Shown: positions 7,801 to 17,720, counted from the first letter of the stretch. The stretch: DNA of 64,000 bases from Pseudodesulfovibrio sp. (GCF_028692895.1 NZ_JAQUWN010000012.1:1-64000), one strand, 5' to 3'. The notes: generated by a model not told the origin, from the letters alone. Made by a program: numbers and translations.

Positions 7801-10668
7801 ATGCCCGAAAACCGCCTGAACGCCTATTTCTCCGAGCACGGCGAGTCCGTGCGCCCGGACGGGGGAACGCCCTTCTCCCTGGCCGGGACCGACGCGGTCT
7901 GGCTGGTCGTCTCCGGCCGGGTGGACGTCTTCCTGGTCCAGGAGGGGGGCGGACGCGGCGAGCGCACCCCGTGCTACAGCGCCTGGGCCGGACACGCCGT
8001 CTTCGGCCACAAGGACCGGCCCGGGGTGAGCCTGCTGGCCGTGGGCACGCCCGGCACCGAGGTCCGCCGCCTCACCCGCGCCGGGCTGGAGGGCCTGGAC
8101 CCCGAGGCCATGGCCCGGCTCGTGGACGACCACCTGGACCTCCTGGCCGGGGCCCTGGCGCGGAACATCGAATCCGCGCCCGAGGCCGGGGTGATCCTCG
8201 CGCCCGGCCGAAGCGCGGAGCTGCCCCGCCTGACCGTGGCCCGCAGCGACGGCGCGCCGGTCTGGGTGCGTCACATCAAGGGAGCGTCCCTGTTCATGGG
8301 AATGCAGGACCTGGACGTGGAGACCGGCTGGATTCCGGTCCCCGCGGCCGCCTGGGTCCAGGCCCTGGCCGACGCCGAACTGGAGCAGTGCGCCACCGTG
8401 GAGATCATGCGCCGCAAGGACCGCTGGGCCCTCTACGAGCGCTGCCAGCAGACGGTCCTGGCCTGCCTCTCGCTGGGCGCGGCCTTCGCCTCGGCGGACC
8501 GGCTGGCCGCCCTGCGCGAGAAATCGGCGGCCGACGTGCGCGTCACCCGCAACGGCCTGCTCCGGCTGGCCTCCATCATGGACGACACCATTGTCCCGCC
8601 CTCGCCCGGCGCGGGGGATGACGCCCTTGCCTCGGCCTGCGCCATGGCCGCCCGCGCCCTGGGCGCGGACATGGACGGCCTGGAGGGCCCGCTCACCGGC
8701 CGGACCGTGGAGGAGGTGGCCGAGTCCGGCAACCTGCGGGCCCGGCGCGTGCTCCTGCGCGGCCGGTGGTTCCGGGAGGACGGCGGCCCGCTGGTGGCCT
8801 TCACCGCCGGGAACCGCCACCCCGTGGCCCTGCTGCCCGTCTCGCCCCGCGCCTACCGGCTGCACGACCCGCGCGACGGCTCGGTCCGCCCGGTCACGGC
8901 CGAAACGGCCGAGGGGCTGGAGCCCGCAGCCTATTCCCTCTACCGCCCCCTGCCCCCGACCAGGCTGCGGTTGCGCGACATCCCGCTCTTCGGCCTGCAC
9001 GGCAGTTGGCGCGGGCTGATCCAGGTGGGCGTGCTGGGCGGCGTGCTCGGGCTGGTCGGGCTGATCACCCCGCTGCTGACCCGGACCATCTTCAACGACG
9101 TCATCCCCGGCGCGGACCGGAGCCGCCTGCTCCAGGTGGTGGCCATTCTCCTGGGCTTCACCGTGGCCTCGCTCCTCTTCGAGGTGGCCAAGTCCATCGC
9201 CATGCTCCGGGTCAAGATGCGCACGGACCACAACCTGGAAACGGCCATCTGGGCGCGGCTCCTGCGCATGCCCGCCAACTTCTTCCGCAAATTCTCGGCG
9301 GGCGACCTGGCCCAGCGGGCCATGGCCCTGAACACGGTGCAGCAGATGCTCTCAGGCGCTTCCCTGAGCAGCATGTTCTCGGCCTTCTTCTCGCTCATCT
9401 ACCTGGCCCAGCTCTTCTACTTCGACACAAAACTGGCCCTGCTGGCCCTGCTCATCGTCCTGGTCTCGGCCCTGGCCACGGCCCTGGTCAGCGCCGTCCA
9501 GATTCGGTACCAGCGCAAGGCCGTGGACCTGGGCGGCCAGATCTCCGGCCAGACCCTGCAATTCATCTCCGGCGTGTCCAAGCTGCGCGCGGGCGGGGCC
9601 GAGGACCGCGCCCTGATGCTCTGGGCCGACAAGTTCGCCGAGCAGCGGCGCATCAGCTACAAGCTCGGAAGCGTGGGCAACGCGTTCAGCGCGTTCAACT
9701 CGGCCTTCGGCACCATCGGGTCGGCCCTGATCTTCACCGGCGTGGTCTATTTCGAGCGCGAGACGCCCATGGACATGGGTACGTTCATGGCCTTCTGGGC
9801 GGCCTTCGGCGGGTTGCAGAGCGGCATTCTCTCCCTGGTTGGAGCGGTGACCAGCGTGTTCAAGGCCGTGCCCTACTTCGAGCGGCTGCGGCCCATCCTG
9901 GAGGAAGCCCCGGAAAACGCCGAGGCCAAGGGAAACCCCGGCGAGATCAGGGGCAACATCGAGGTGGCCAACGTCAGCTTCCGCTATGGCGACGACGGGG
10001 CCCAGGTCCTGACCGACGTCTCCTTCACGGTGCGGCCCGGCGAGTTCGTGGCCGTCACCGGGCCGTCCGGCTCGGGCAAGACCACCCTGCTCCGGCTCCT
10101 GCTCGGATTCGAGGCTCCCAACACCGGCGCCATCCTCTACGAGGGCCAGGACCTCGGCCAGCTCGACGCGGCCAAGGTCCGCCGCCAGATGGGCGTGGTC
10201 CTGCAAAACGGCGGACTGATGCCGGGCGACATCTTCACCAACATCATCGGGGCGTCCACCCTGACCCTGGACGACGCCTGGCGCGCGGCCGAGATGGCCG
10301 GGTTCGCCGAGGATATCAAGGCCATGCCCATGGGCATGCACACCGTCATTTCCGAGGGGGCGTCCACCCTCTCCGGCGGACAACGGCAGCGGTTGATCAT
10401 CGCCCGGGCCCTGGCCCGCGACCCGAAGGTGCTCCTCTTCGACGAGGCCACCAGCGCCCTGGACAACCGCACCCAGGACATCGTCACCCGGAGCCTGAAC
10501 GACCTGCCCGTGACCCGGGTGGTCATCGCCCACCGGCTCTCGACCATCAAGGACGCGGACCGAATCATCGTCCTGCGCGACGGCCGGATCGCCGAAAGCG
10601 GGACCTACGCGGAACTGATGGCGGCCGGGGGCGTATTTCACGACCTGGCCAAACGCCAGATGTCCTGA
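7801..10668 (+). CDS. NHLM system second ABC transporter, peptidase-less, with long N-terminal extension
   Basis: This 955-aa protein has an N-terminal region of about 390 residues unrelated to C39 peptidases (early residues resemble a cyclic-nucleotide-binding-like fold: [22 protein letters not shown]). An ABC exporter membrane domain follows from about residue 400 and a complete ATPase domain ends the protein: [41 protein letters not shown]. This matches the second ABC protein of NHLM clusters, whose exact role is not established. It begins 2 bases after the peptidase-ABC stop. The pair probably works as a heterodimer or as two sequential exporters; nothing in the sequence decides between these. 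Confidence 0.86.
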   Translation: MPENRLNAYFSEHGESVRPDGGTPFSLAGTDAVWLVVSGRVDVFLVQEGGGRGERTPCYSAWAGHAVFGHKDRPGVSLLAVGTPGTEVRRLTRAGLEGLDPEAMARLVDDHLDLLAGALARNIESAPEAGVILAPGRSAELPRLTVARSDGAPVWVRHIKGASLFMGMQDLDVETGWIPVPAAAWVQALADAELEQCATVEIMRRKDRWALYERCQQTVLACLSLGAAFASADRLAALREKSAADVRVTRNGLLRLASIMDDTIVPPSPGAGDDALASACAMAARALGADMDGLEGPLTGRTVEEVAESGNLRARRVLLRGRWFREDGGPLVAFTAGNRHPVALLPVSPRAYRLHDPRDGSVRPVTAETAEGLEPAAYSLYRPLPPTRLRLRDIPLFGLHGSWRGLIQVGVLGGVLGLVGLITPLLTRTIFNDVIPGADRSRLLQVVAILLGFTVASLLFEVAKSIAMLRVKMRTDHNLETAIWARLLRMPANFFRKFSAGDLAQRAMALNTVQQMLSGASLSSMFSAFFSLIYLAQLFYFDTKLALLALLIVLVSALATALVSAVQIRYQRKAVDLGGQISGQTLQFISGVSKLRAGGAEDRALMLWADKFAEQRRISYKLGSVGNAFSAFNSAFGTIGSALIFTGVVYFERETPMDMGTFMAFWAAFGGLQSGILSLVGAVTSVFKAVPYFERLRPILEEAPENAEAKGNPGEIRGNIEVANVSFRYGDDGAQVLTDVSFTVRPGEFVAVTGPSGSGKTTLLRLLLGFEAPNTGAILYEGQDLGQLDAAKVRRQMGVVLQNGGLMPGDIFTNIIGASTLTLDDAWRAAEMAGFAEDIKAMPMGMHTVISEGASTLSGGQRQRLIIARALARDPKVLLFDEATSALDNRTQDIVTRSLNDLPVTRVVIAHRLSTIKDADRIIVLRDGRIAESGTYAELMAAGGVFHDLAKRQMS

Positions 10669-10692
10669 ACCGCCCGCCCCCGGCCGCCGCTT

Positions 10693-10711
10693 CGCCGGTC
10701 AGCGACCGGCG
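10693..10711. terminator. Hairpin between convergent genes
   Basis: CGCCGGTC (10693-10700) and GACCGGCG (10704-10711) form a perfect 8-bp stem with loop AGC between the convergent ends of the NHLM cassette and the chemoreceptor. Neither side has a proper T-tract, so termination may be weak or Rho-assisted. Confidence 0.4.
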
Positions 10712-10720
10712 TCCACTTCG

Positions 10721-12748
10721 CTATTGCAGGGCTTCCATGCCGCCCGGGCGTCCGCCCCGGCTGGTCATCGGTCCCGCGTCGGCCTCGTCGCCGTTCAGGT
10801 CGCCGATGATCCCCTGGAGGCTCTCGGCCATGGCCGTCAGGTCCGCGATGGCCTTGGCGGACTCCTGCACGGCCTCGGCCGTGCTGGAGGCGAGCCGGCT
10901 CACCTCCAGCACCGCGCCGCTGATCTGTTCGGTGGCGGCGGACTGCTGGCGGGTGGCGATGGCGATGCCCTCGATGCGCTCGGCCACGTTGGCCGAAAAC
11001 TCCTGAATCTTTTCGAAGGCGCTGACCGAGTTGGCGACCTCGCTGTTGGCCGCCTCAACGTGGGTGAGGGTCTGCTTGACGTCGCGGATGTTGCGGCCCG
11101 TGGCCTCCTGGATGGCGGTGATCCGCTCCTCCACCTCCTTGGTGGCGACCATGGTCTTCTCCGCGAGCTTGCGCACCTCGTCCGCCACCACGGCGAACCC
11201 CTTGCCCGCCTCGCCCGCGCGGGCGGCCTCGATGGCCGCGTTGAGCGCCAGCAGGTTGGTCTGGTCCGCGATCTCGTTGATGACGTTGATGACCTGGCCG
11301 ATGGACTCGGTGTCCGAGCCCAGCCGTGTCATGCCCTCTTCGAGCACGGCCACGGTGTTGCCCACCTCGGACATGGACTTCTCGGTCCGCTGGACCACGC
11401 CGATGCCCTGGCTGGCCTCCTCGCTGGCCCCGCTGGCCGTATTGGAGGCGTCGTTGGCGTTCATGGCCACCTCGGTGACCGTGGCGGTCATCTCCTCCAT
11501 GGCCGTGGCCGACTCGGACATGCGCTCCTGCTGGACCACGGCGCTCTCGGCGATGTGGCCGGTGCGGTCCTTCAGGTCGCGGGCGACCGAGGCCAGCCGC
11601 TGGGCCACCTCGTCGGCCCGGACGGCCGCCTCGCCCATGCGCTCCAGCAGGGCCTGGACGCGCTCCTGCTGGGCCAGGGCCTCGTCGCGCGCCTTTCCGG
11701 CGGCCCCGGCCTGGCGCTTGGCGTCCTCGCCCATCTCGCGGGCCTCGTTGATGACCACGCGCAGGTTGCCGACCATGTCGACCAGGGCGGCCTTGAGCTC
11801 GCCGAGCTCGGCGGAAAACTCGCCCTCGGGCTCGACCTCAAGGTCGCCTCCGGACACGATCTTGGCATAGGCGTTGAGGCGCATGAGCGGCCTGGTGATG
11901 GCGCGCATGACCCACAGAAGAAGCAGGAGGATGGTCACGCCCACGGCCACCTCCACGCCGATCACCATGTAATTGATCATCTCCGAGTCGTGCCGGGACT
12001 GGGCCGCGCTGTCCTTCGCAATCTCGTCATAGACCGGCTCCAGGGTGCGGGCGGACTTGATGAGCACCGCCGTCAGCGCGGCAATGGCCTTTTCCGCATC
12101 GACGTACTTGTGGAAGGCGTCGAGATAGCCTTGCAGGGCCGCAAGCTGGCCCGCCCCCTCCTCGGGGGAGTAGACCTGGTTTATCATGTCCCGGAGCCCG
12201 GCCACGCCCTTGTCCACCTTGGCCACATACTCGTCGCCGCCCCGAATGATGTAGTTCTTTTCCTGGCGGCGCATCTGGAGCAGCTTGACCACGAACTCCT
12301 GGCCCATGGCCCCTTTCTTGAATTCACTCTCCATGTTGCGGGCGGCCTGGATGAAATCCCAGCGCAATCCGTCCTTCATGGTCAGGCCCATGACCACGTA
12401 CAGCTCCGAAACCCGGGCCAGGGCGTCCTTGTACTGGTTGAGAAATTCGAGAGCTTCCTGGCAACGTCCGGCAAGGACAGGTTTCAATTTGGCAATTTCC
12501 TTCAGCACATCGGAAGCCTTATCCGCGCTTGCCAGGGCTTTTGCGGTATATTGCTCATCGCGCCGGAGCAGAAAATTTTTCTCATGCCGCCTCGCCTGTA
12601 GGAACAATGCGGTCCCATCGTTGGCGAGAAGCGACAGTTGCCTGGCCTTCTCCACATAGCGACCACCCACGAAATTGACGGCGAAGATACCGGCCAGCCC
12701 GACCAGGACGGATACAAAGATCAGTATAAGCTTACTCTTGATGCTCAT
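10721..12748 (-). CDS. Methyl-accepting chemotaxis protein with HBM-type sensor domain
   Basis: This 675-aa inner-membrane chemoreceptor has a first membrane helix at residues 7-27, then a periplasmic helical domain of about 240 residues containing two copies of the HBM signature ([12 protein letters not shown] near 53 and [15 protein letters not shown] near 160). The second helix is around 270-292, followed by a HAMP domain and a cytoplasmic signalling domain whose hairpin [21 protein letters not shown] is intact. HBM (helical bimodular) receptors typically sense small organic acids. It is convergent with the NHLM cassette and stands alone. No C-terminal CheR-binding pentapeptide is seen (it ends GGMEALQ). 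The same EKNF signature occurs in the histidine kinase at 35861-37261. Confidence 0.92.
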   Translation of the reverse strand: MSIKSKLILIFVSVLVGLAGIFAVNFVGGRYVEKARQLSLLANDGTALFLQARRHEKNFLLRRDEQYTAKALASADKASDVLKEIAKLKPVLAGRCQEALEFLNQYKDALARVSELYVVMGLTMKDGLRWDFIQAARNMESEFKKGAMGQEFVVKLLQMRRQEKNYIIRGGDEYVAKVDKGVAGLRDMINQVYSPEEGAGQLAALQGYLDAFHKYVDAEKAIAALTAVLIKSARTLEPVYDEIAKDSAAQSRHDSEMINYMVIGVEVAVGVTILLLLLWVMRAITRPLMRLNAYAKIVSGGDLEVEPEGEFSAELGELKAALVDMVGNLRVVINEAREMGEDAKRQAGAAGKARDEALAQQERVQALLERMGEAAVRADEVAQRLASVARDLKDRTGHIAESAVVQQERMSESATAMEEMTATVTEVAMNANDASNTASGASEEASQGIGVVQRTEKSMSEVGNTVAVLEEGMTRLGSDTESIGQVINVINEIADQTNLLALNAAIEAARAGEAGKGFAVVADEVRKLAEKTMVATKEVEERITAIQEATGRNIRDVKQTLTHVEAANSEVANSVSAFEKIQEFSANVAERIEGIAIATRQQSAATEQISGAVLEVSRLASSTAEAVQESAKAIADLTAMAESLQGIIGDLNGDEADAGPMTSRGGRPGGMEALQ

Positions 12749-13424
12749 ATTGGCACCCCCCTATGGCAAAGTGGAAAACGAATTCGGGTATACTGCAAAA
12801 ACCATGCACTTTTTATATTCAATTATTACAAATAGATATTTTTGCAATATCGCGCAAAACGCGCAAAACGCCTTGCAAATGGCCAGTTGTCGCAACTTGC
12901 GCAAAAAATCCGGACGAACGGTTGAAGCCGGTCCTGACAAACGAGGGGAGAGACCGCCGGCTCGGCGGAGGAGTGGCCCAGAAGACAGCGGGGGCGGGAC
13001 CGCCAGGAAAAGCCGGAAAAGGTCAAGGCGCAAGGGCGTACGGGCGTGCCGTCCGGGGGAGGACCGCCGGGAGGCTGCGGGCAGTCGGTCGGATCGGCCG
13101 CCGGAGGGAGGCGACCGGCGTGCGGGCCCCCAAAGAATGGCGGAGGTCCGCCGGATGCGTCCGACTTGGGGCGGGGGAGAGCCTATCGACAAGCCGTCGG
13201 CCGAAGGGCCCTCGAATTGGTGAACCACACCAGGAGGCGGGGGGAGAGACCTCGGGCGGGCCATCCGTCGGAGAAGCCGATGGGTAGACAGGCGGAAGGC
13301 GCATCCGCCGGAGCCGATGGGGAAGGTGGGCGGAAGGCGCATCGGCAGAAAGGGCCGACGGATGGTGGAGCCCAGCCGGAGGCGGCCGCCAACGGACGGC
13401 GACCCGGCCTCTCGGACCAGGGGG
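12749..13424. other. Long non-coding G-rich intergenic stretch
   Basis: Between two minus-strand genes lie about 675 bases in which I see no gene. The first 150 (12760-12910) are A/T-rich and hold a run of CGCAAAA repeats (12849-12870, 12900-12908); they should contain the chemoreceptor promoter. The rest is strongly purine/G-rich on the plus strand. Open frames there translate to low-complexity Pro/Arg or Gly/Arg strings without any domain. Confidence 0.6.
13266..13343. repeat. Two-copy degenerate tandem repeat of about 39 bp
   Basis: Unit one (13266-13305) and unit two (13306-13343) share CGGAG(AA)GCCGATGGG and an identical terminal GGCGGAAGGCGCATC (13291-13305 and 13329-13343). It lies inside the G-rich non-coding stretch. 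Its function is unknown. Confidence 0.6.
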
Positions 13425-14195
13425 TCAGTCCAGGGGGGCGCCCCGGCGCAGCAGTTCGCGGACGCGGGAGAACTCGCCCTCCAGCGTTTCCAGACGGGAC
13501 AGGAGGCGCTCCTCGGCCGGGGAGCGATGCAGCACGGACCGCACCGCGCCGTGCTCGAAGACCAGCCGCCGATGGGCGGACAGGGCCAGGACCGGGTCGT
13601 GGGTGGCGATGACCACGATCTTGTCGCTCCTGAGCAGCAGGTCCAGGGCGCGGACCTTGTCCACGCCCGCGTTCTCGATCTCGTCGATGAGCAGCACCGG
13701 CGACCAACTGAGCAGGGCCGCGTCCGCGATCATCAGGGCGCGGGACTGGCCGCCCGAAAGCTGGGTGAGCTGGGTGGCCGGGGTGAACGGTTCGCCCGCC
13801 AGGTCGTTGGCCGCGTCGATGACCCGGTCGGCCGCCTCCGCCGGGTCCGGGACCTCGCGGCTCTCGGCATGGGTCAGGATGAAGTCGCGCACGCCCATGT
13901 CCAGGACGAAATTCATGTTCTGGGTGAGCTGGGCCACCAGCCGCCCCTGGAGCTCGAAGCGCAGGTCCGGGGCGGGCTTCGCCCCGTCCAGGAGCACGCA
14001 CCGGCCCGACGGCGTGTCGTTGTCCGCCAGGGACTCGATGTCCTGCAAAAACCGGCTTTTGCCAGATCCAGTGGGCCCGAGCAGGGCCGTGATGACGCCG
14101 GGGGCGAAGTCCACGCCGCCGGACTCGGCCCGGCCGGACTTGTCGCGCCCGGCCGTGACGGTCAGGCCGGCCAGCACGGGTCGCTCAATGTTCAT
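13425..14195 (-). CDS. Soluble ABC-type ATPase of a permease-less operon
   Basis: This 256-aa stand-alone ATP-binding cassette protein has all motifs: LLGPTGSGKSRF (Walker A), LSGGQSRALMIADAAL (signature), LLIDEIENAG (Walker B; Asn replaces the usual residues after the Glu) and ATHD (switch). There are no membrane segments. Its start overlaps the GTPase stop by 11 bases, so it is the last gene of the operon SBP-like protein, GTPase, ATPase. No permease is encoded in or beside the operon, which is unusual for an importer. It could energise a distant permease or serve a cytosolic role such as metallocofactor assembly. Substrate not recognised. Confidence 0.8.
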   Translation of the reverse strand: MNIERPVLAGLTVTAGRDKSGRAESGGVDFAPGVITALLGPTGSGKSRFLQDIESLADNDTPSGRCVLLDGAKPAPDLRFELQGRLVAQLTQNMNFVLDMGVRDFILTHAESREVPDPAEAADRVIDAANDLAGEPFTPATQLTQLSGGQSRALMIADAALLSWSPVLLIDEIENAGVDKVRALDLLLRSDKIVVIATHDPVLALSAHRRLVFEHGAVRSVLHRSPAEERLLSRLETLEGEFSRVRELLRRGAPLD

Positions 14196-14886
14196 CGCCG
14201 CCTCCGAACGCCGCCTTTTTCACGTTGCCCTTCTGGTAGCGGGCGCCGATGCGCGTCTCGCTCAGGCAGTAGGAGCAGACGGCCGCGGGCATGGCGAAGC
14301 GCAGCCGCATCTCCGTGACCCGCTCCACCTCGGGGGCCATGGCCAGGATGTCCGCCAGCTCCCGGCACCCCTGGCCGGTCAGGCCGTTGATGTGCCGGAT
14401 GACCGCCCGTCCGTTCATCTGCCGGATGCGGTGGCGGTAGACCTCGCGCTCGGCCTGGGAGACCAGGTCGCCCTTGGTCACCAGGACCAGGTCCGCGAGC
14501 TTGAGCATGGGCCCGATCTTCCTGGGGGCCTCGATGCCCATGAGGTTGTCGATGACGCACAGGGCCAGCGCCCCGCGCAGGTGGGGCGAGCAGCGGTTGC
14601 ACAGCCCGGCCGTTTCGATGACGCAGCACTCCGCCCCGGTCCCCTCGGCCCAGCCGAAGGCCTCCTCCAGGTTGGTGGCGAAGAAGTGGTCCGGGCAGAG
14701 CCCGCCCGAGAGCGCGGCCGTGGACGGGATGCCCGCCGCCGCATAGGTCCGGTCGTCGCGGGTCTGGAGGCAGTCGAACTTGACCACGGCGCAGGACGTG
14801 CCCCGGCTCGTCAGTTCGGCCAGGGCGCGGGTCAGCAGCGAGGTCTTGCCGCAGGAGGGCGGCCCGGCAACGGTCACGAGTCGCAC
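14185..14886 (-). CDS. HypB/UreG/CobW-like P-loop GTPase
   Basis: This 233-aa protein has Walker A GPPSCGKTS at residues 8-16, an ETAGLCNRCSP segment (switch/Walker B-like, with two Cys), and LVTKGDLV (NKxD-like guanine specificity motif). The C-terminal part carries another Cys pair, CSYCLSE. These features are typical of SIMIBI-class GTPases that insert nickel, cobalt or other metals into enzymes or carry cofactors. I placed the start at GTG 14886, which overlaps the upstream stop; a longer in-frame extension to 14979 reads into the preceding gene and looks non-coding. Placement between a substrate-binding-like protein and an ABC ATPase suggests a joint job in handling a metal or cofactor. 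Specificity not known. Confidence 0.8.
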   Translation of the reverse strand: MRLVTVAGPPSCGKTSLLTRALAELTSRGTSCAVVKFDCLQTRDDRTYAAAGIPSTAALSGGLCPDHFFATNLEEAFGWAEGTGAECCVIETAGLCNRCSPHLRGALALCVIDNLMGIEAPRKIGPMLKLADLVLVTKGDLVSQAEREVYRHRIRQMNGRAVIRHINGLTGQGCRELADILAMAPEVERVTEMRLRFAMPAAVCSYCLSETRIGARYQKGNVKKAAFGGGDEH

Positions 14887-15898
14887 GGCGTCTCCCTGAC
14901 CAGCTTGCGGAAGGTCCCGTTCAGCTCGTCCCGCAGGGCGGTGATGTCCCGCTCGCGGATGAAGTCCCACCCCACCCACTTGATCGCCGCGCCGGGCGAC
15001 AGGGTATCGGGCAACGGCCCGCCCAGGGGCAGGAACCAGCGGCCGCTCGGAATCTCGCCGAAGCCGCGCGTGAAGAAGTCAGGAGCGGGTCGATGCGCGG
15101 CCGGGCGTCCGGCCGGGCAAGGAAATAGATCGGGCTCGCGGCCGTGCCGTCCTCGGGCCAGATCACCCGGATGTTGTCGGGCTGGCGCGAGGTCTCGGCG
15201 AAGAAATAGGGCAGGATGTAGATGCCGCCGCCCCTGGCCGAGCCGCCGGACTTGCCCATGCGCGAGGAGTGCATCAGCCCGTGGGAGTTGGCCGCCAGCC
15301 GCCCGATGCCCTCCATGCCGAACGACTGGCAGATGGACATGAGCACGGCGTCGGCCATGTCGTCGCCGTCGCCGCACATGTTGATCTGGCCCTTATAGCG
15401 CGGGTCCAGCAGGTCCTCCCAGCGCCGGGGCGGCGGGACGTCGCCCAGCCGGTCCAGGTCGACCATGAAGATGTACGGGGTCAGGGCGTAGACCGTGTAG
15501 CGCCCCTCGGGGTCCACCACGCCCGCCCGCTCGTGCAGGGGGGTGACCCGCTTCGGCGGCACGGCCTCGAACAGGCCGGTGTCGATGAACCGCTCGCGGA
15601 AGCCCTTGCGGAAGAAGTCGCCGAACCCGATGGAGGCGATGATGGCGGGCAGCCGGGCCGGGTCGGTCTCCAGGTGCAGCGGGTCGTAGGGGTCCACCGA
15701 GGTGCACCCCATGGGGATGTGGATCTTGAGCGGATCGCCCGCCGCCTCGCTCGCCCGGACGATGGCGTCGAGCTTCTCCTTGACCGCCAGCTTCACCGGG
15801 CAGGGGGAATAGAGCAGCAGGTCGAGTCCCGCCGGGTCCGGATTGTCGGCCCGCCCTTCCTGGCTGACCGTGGCCATGAGCTGATCGAGTGTCTTCAT
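14874..15898 (-). pseudogene. ABC-type substrate-binding-like protein without signal peptide, frameshifted
   Basis: One base insertion would restore a 341-aa protein. The first frame (from ATG 15898, MKTLDQLMATVSQEG) runs through YALTPYIFMVDLDRLG, DLLDPRYKGQINMCGDGDD and ARPRIDPLL. At about 15080/15081 the frame changes, and the true end continues as DFFTRGFGEIPSGRWFLPLGG to the stop at 14874. A missing C (plus strand, GTC|AGG for GTCC|AGG) explains it exactly. The fold is that of extracellular iron/phosphonate/polyamine-type binding proteins, but no signal peptide or lipobox is present. It may be an inactivated gene, or the shift may be a sequencing error, since protein similarity looks intact on both sides. 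Confidence 0.75.
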
Positions 15899-15925
15899 GC
15901 GCGCCCCTTCTACATGAATGTATCC

Positions 15926-15953
15926 ACAATTTTGCGGTTTTCTGCAAAATTGT
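15926..15953. promoter_or_regulatory. Perfect 10-bp inverted repeat upstream of the SBP/GTPase/ABC operon
   Basis: ACAATTTTGC (15926-15935) and GCAAAATTGT (15944-15953) are exact reverse complements separated by 8 bases, centred about 40 bases before the first start codon of the operon (15898). Position and symmetry suit a dimeric repressor operator overlapping the promoter. The regulator is not recognised. Confidence 0.6.
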
Positions 15954-16032
15954 TCCTTACGCCCCCGATTGGAGCGCGACATCGAAGGAGTAGCAAGGGG
16001 CGTGCCGAAAACCGGCCCGGCGGGCGTTGCGC

Positions 16033-16494
16033 CTATCGGGCCACAGGAGCGAAGGTCGCGCCGGTCAGGTCGGCCAGGTCGCGCGGGGCCAGCTCGATGT
16101 CGAGCCCGCGCCTGCCGCCGCTGACGAACAGGGTCTCGCCCTCCAGGGCGGACTCGTCGATGACCGTCGCGAGCCGCTTCTTCTGCCCCAGGGGGGAGAC
16201 GCCGCCGACCACGTAGCCCGTGGTCCGCTCCACCACCTTGACGTCGGCCATGGCCAGCTTCTTGGCCCCCACGGCCTTGGCCATGAGCTTGAGGTCGAGC
16301 TGTTGCAGGACCGGGACCACGGCCACGTAGAGCGCGCCGCCGTCCACCACCAGGGTCTTGAAGACCCGACCGGGGTCCACGCCCAGCTTCTCCGCCGCTT
16401 CCTTGCCGTAGGACTCGGCGGCCGGGTCGTGGTCGTATTCGTGGACGGTGTATTTGATCTTGGCCTGCTTGGCCCGTTTGATGGCTGGCGTCAT
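16033..16494 (-). CDS. ybaK: Cys-tRNA(Pro)/Cys-tRNA(Cys) deacylase, YbaK/EbsC family
   Basis: This 153-aa cytosolic trans-editing enzyme hydrolyses mischarged aminoacyl-tRNA. It spans one complete YbaK/prolyl-tRNA-associated domain: MTPAIKRAKQAKIKYTVHEYDHDP at the start, VFKTLVVDGGALYVAVVPV in the core, KKLAMADVKVVERTTGYVVGGVSPLG (family catalytic Lys and GxxxGGVSP loop), and FVSGGRRGLDIELAP near the end. Length is normal. It is upstream of and in the same direction as the SBP/GTPase/ABC operon, but a 135-base gap holding an operator-like palindrome separates them. Confidence 0.92.
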   Translation of the reverse strand: MTPAIKRAKQAKIKYTVHEYDHDPAAESYGKEAAEKLGVDPGRVFKTLVVDGGALYVAVVPVLQQLDLKLMAKAVGAKKLAMADVKVVERTTGYVVGGVSPLGQKKRLATVIDESALEGETLFVSGGRRGLDIELAPRDLADLTGATFAPVAR

Positions 16495-16589
16495 GGCTGC
16501 TCCCGAATGGCTGAGGTTGCGCAGGGGCCTTCTCTACCGCCATCGCCGCGCATTATCAACCCGGACAAGGCCGTCCGGCGGCGAGGGGC

Positions 16590-17720
16590 CTATCCCGAGG
16601 AGCGGGCCAGGCTCTTGCGGAACAGGCTCAGGGCCGCGGCGAAGAAGCCGACGCTGATGGCGAGGATGGCCAGGAGCCGGGGCCAGACGATGGAGAACCC
16701 AGCGCCCCGGTAGAGGATGGCCTGGGCCAGGGCCACGAAATGGGTGGTGGGCGCGACCTCCATGACCATCTGGACGGCCCGGGGCATGGACTCGCGCGGG
16801 GTGACGCCGCCCGAGAGGAGCTCCAGCGGCAGGATGACCAGGATCATGATCAGCCCGAGCTGGGGCATGTTCCGGGCCACGGTGCCAAGGAAGATGCCGA
16901 TGGACGAGGTGGCGAAGAGCTGGAGCAGCGCGCCGAGCAGGAAGAGCGGCACGGCCCCGGCCACGGGCACGCCGAGCACGCCCTTGACCACCAGCTCCAG
17001 CGACATCGCCGTGGCCGCAAGCACCACCAGGCTCATGGACCAGACCTTGGCCAGCATGATCTCGATGGCGTCGACCGGCATGACCAGGAGGTGCTCCAGG
17101 GTGCCGTACTCCCGCTCGCGGACCACGGCCGCCCCGGTCAGGATGATGGAGAGCATGGTGATGTTGTTGATGAGCTCCATGACGCTGCCGAACCAGAAGC
17201 TGATGAGGTTCGGGTTGAACTTGACGTGCGCCTCGGTGGCGATGACCGGGTCGGCGCTCTCCCGCTTGCCCGCAACAAAGGCGTTGACCTCGCCCAGGAC
17301 GATGTTCTGGATGTAGCCCGCACCGATGAAGGCCTGGGACATGCTGGTGGCGTCGATGTTCACCTGGACGTCCGGCTCGCGCCCGGCCAGGACGTCCTTC
17401 TCGAAGTCGGGCGGGACGTCCAGGACGAAGATGTAGCGCCCCGCGTCGAGGCCCGCGTCCTCCTTCGCCGCGTCGATGCGCTCGGCCGGGAGGAAATACG
17501 GGCCGTAGAAGGACTGGACGATGCGCTCGGACAGGACCGAGCGGTCGTGGTCCACCACGGCGATGGGCGCGTTGTGCAGTTCCTGGGAAGCGGCCTTGGA
17601 CACGGTGTAGATGCCGCCTGTGAAGACCCACAGGATGAGCAGGAGCATGACCTTGTCCCGCCACAGGGAGCGCAGCTCCTTGATGCCGAGGTTGTAGACG
17701 TTGAGCAGGCGGCGGTTCAC
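16590..17720 (-). CDS. yhhJ: ABC-2 type permease (YhhJ-like)
   Basis: This 376-aa inner-membrane protein has an N-terminal helix (around residues 23-43), a large periplasmic domain, and five C-terminal helices with the ABC-2 motif VVREREYGTLEHLLVMPVDAIEIM (around residue 215). It begins one base after the RbbA-like gene and is the third gene of the HlyD-RbbA-YhhJ operon, an exporter set found in many proteobacteria. A substrate has not been established for the family; export of drugs or hydrophobic compounds is assumed. Confidence 0.88.
   Translation of the reverse strand: MNRRLLNVYNLGIKELRSLWRDKVMLLLILWVFTGGIYTVSKAASQELHNAPIAVVDHDRSVLSERIVQSFYGPYFLPAERIDAAKEDAGLDAGRYIFVLDVPPDFEKDVLAGREPDVQVNIDATSMSQAFIGAGYIQNIVLGEVNAFVAGKRESADPVIATEAHVKFNPNLISFWFGSVMELINNITMLSIILTGAAVVREREYGTLEHLLVMPVDAIEIMLAKVWSMSLVVLAATAMSLELVVKGVLGVPVAGAVPLFLLGALLQLFATSSIGIFLGTVARNMPQLGLIMILVILPLELLSGGVTPRESMPRAVQMVMEVAPTTHFVALAQAILYRGAGFSIVWPRLLAILAISVGFFAAALSLFRKSLARSSG

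Noticed and set aside
12761..13342. 193-aa minus-strand open frame in the intergenic stretch
   Set aside because: Pro/Arg/Ser-rich low-complexity translation with no domain, and an A/T-rich tail that matches promoter DNA rather than coding sequence.
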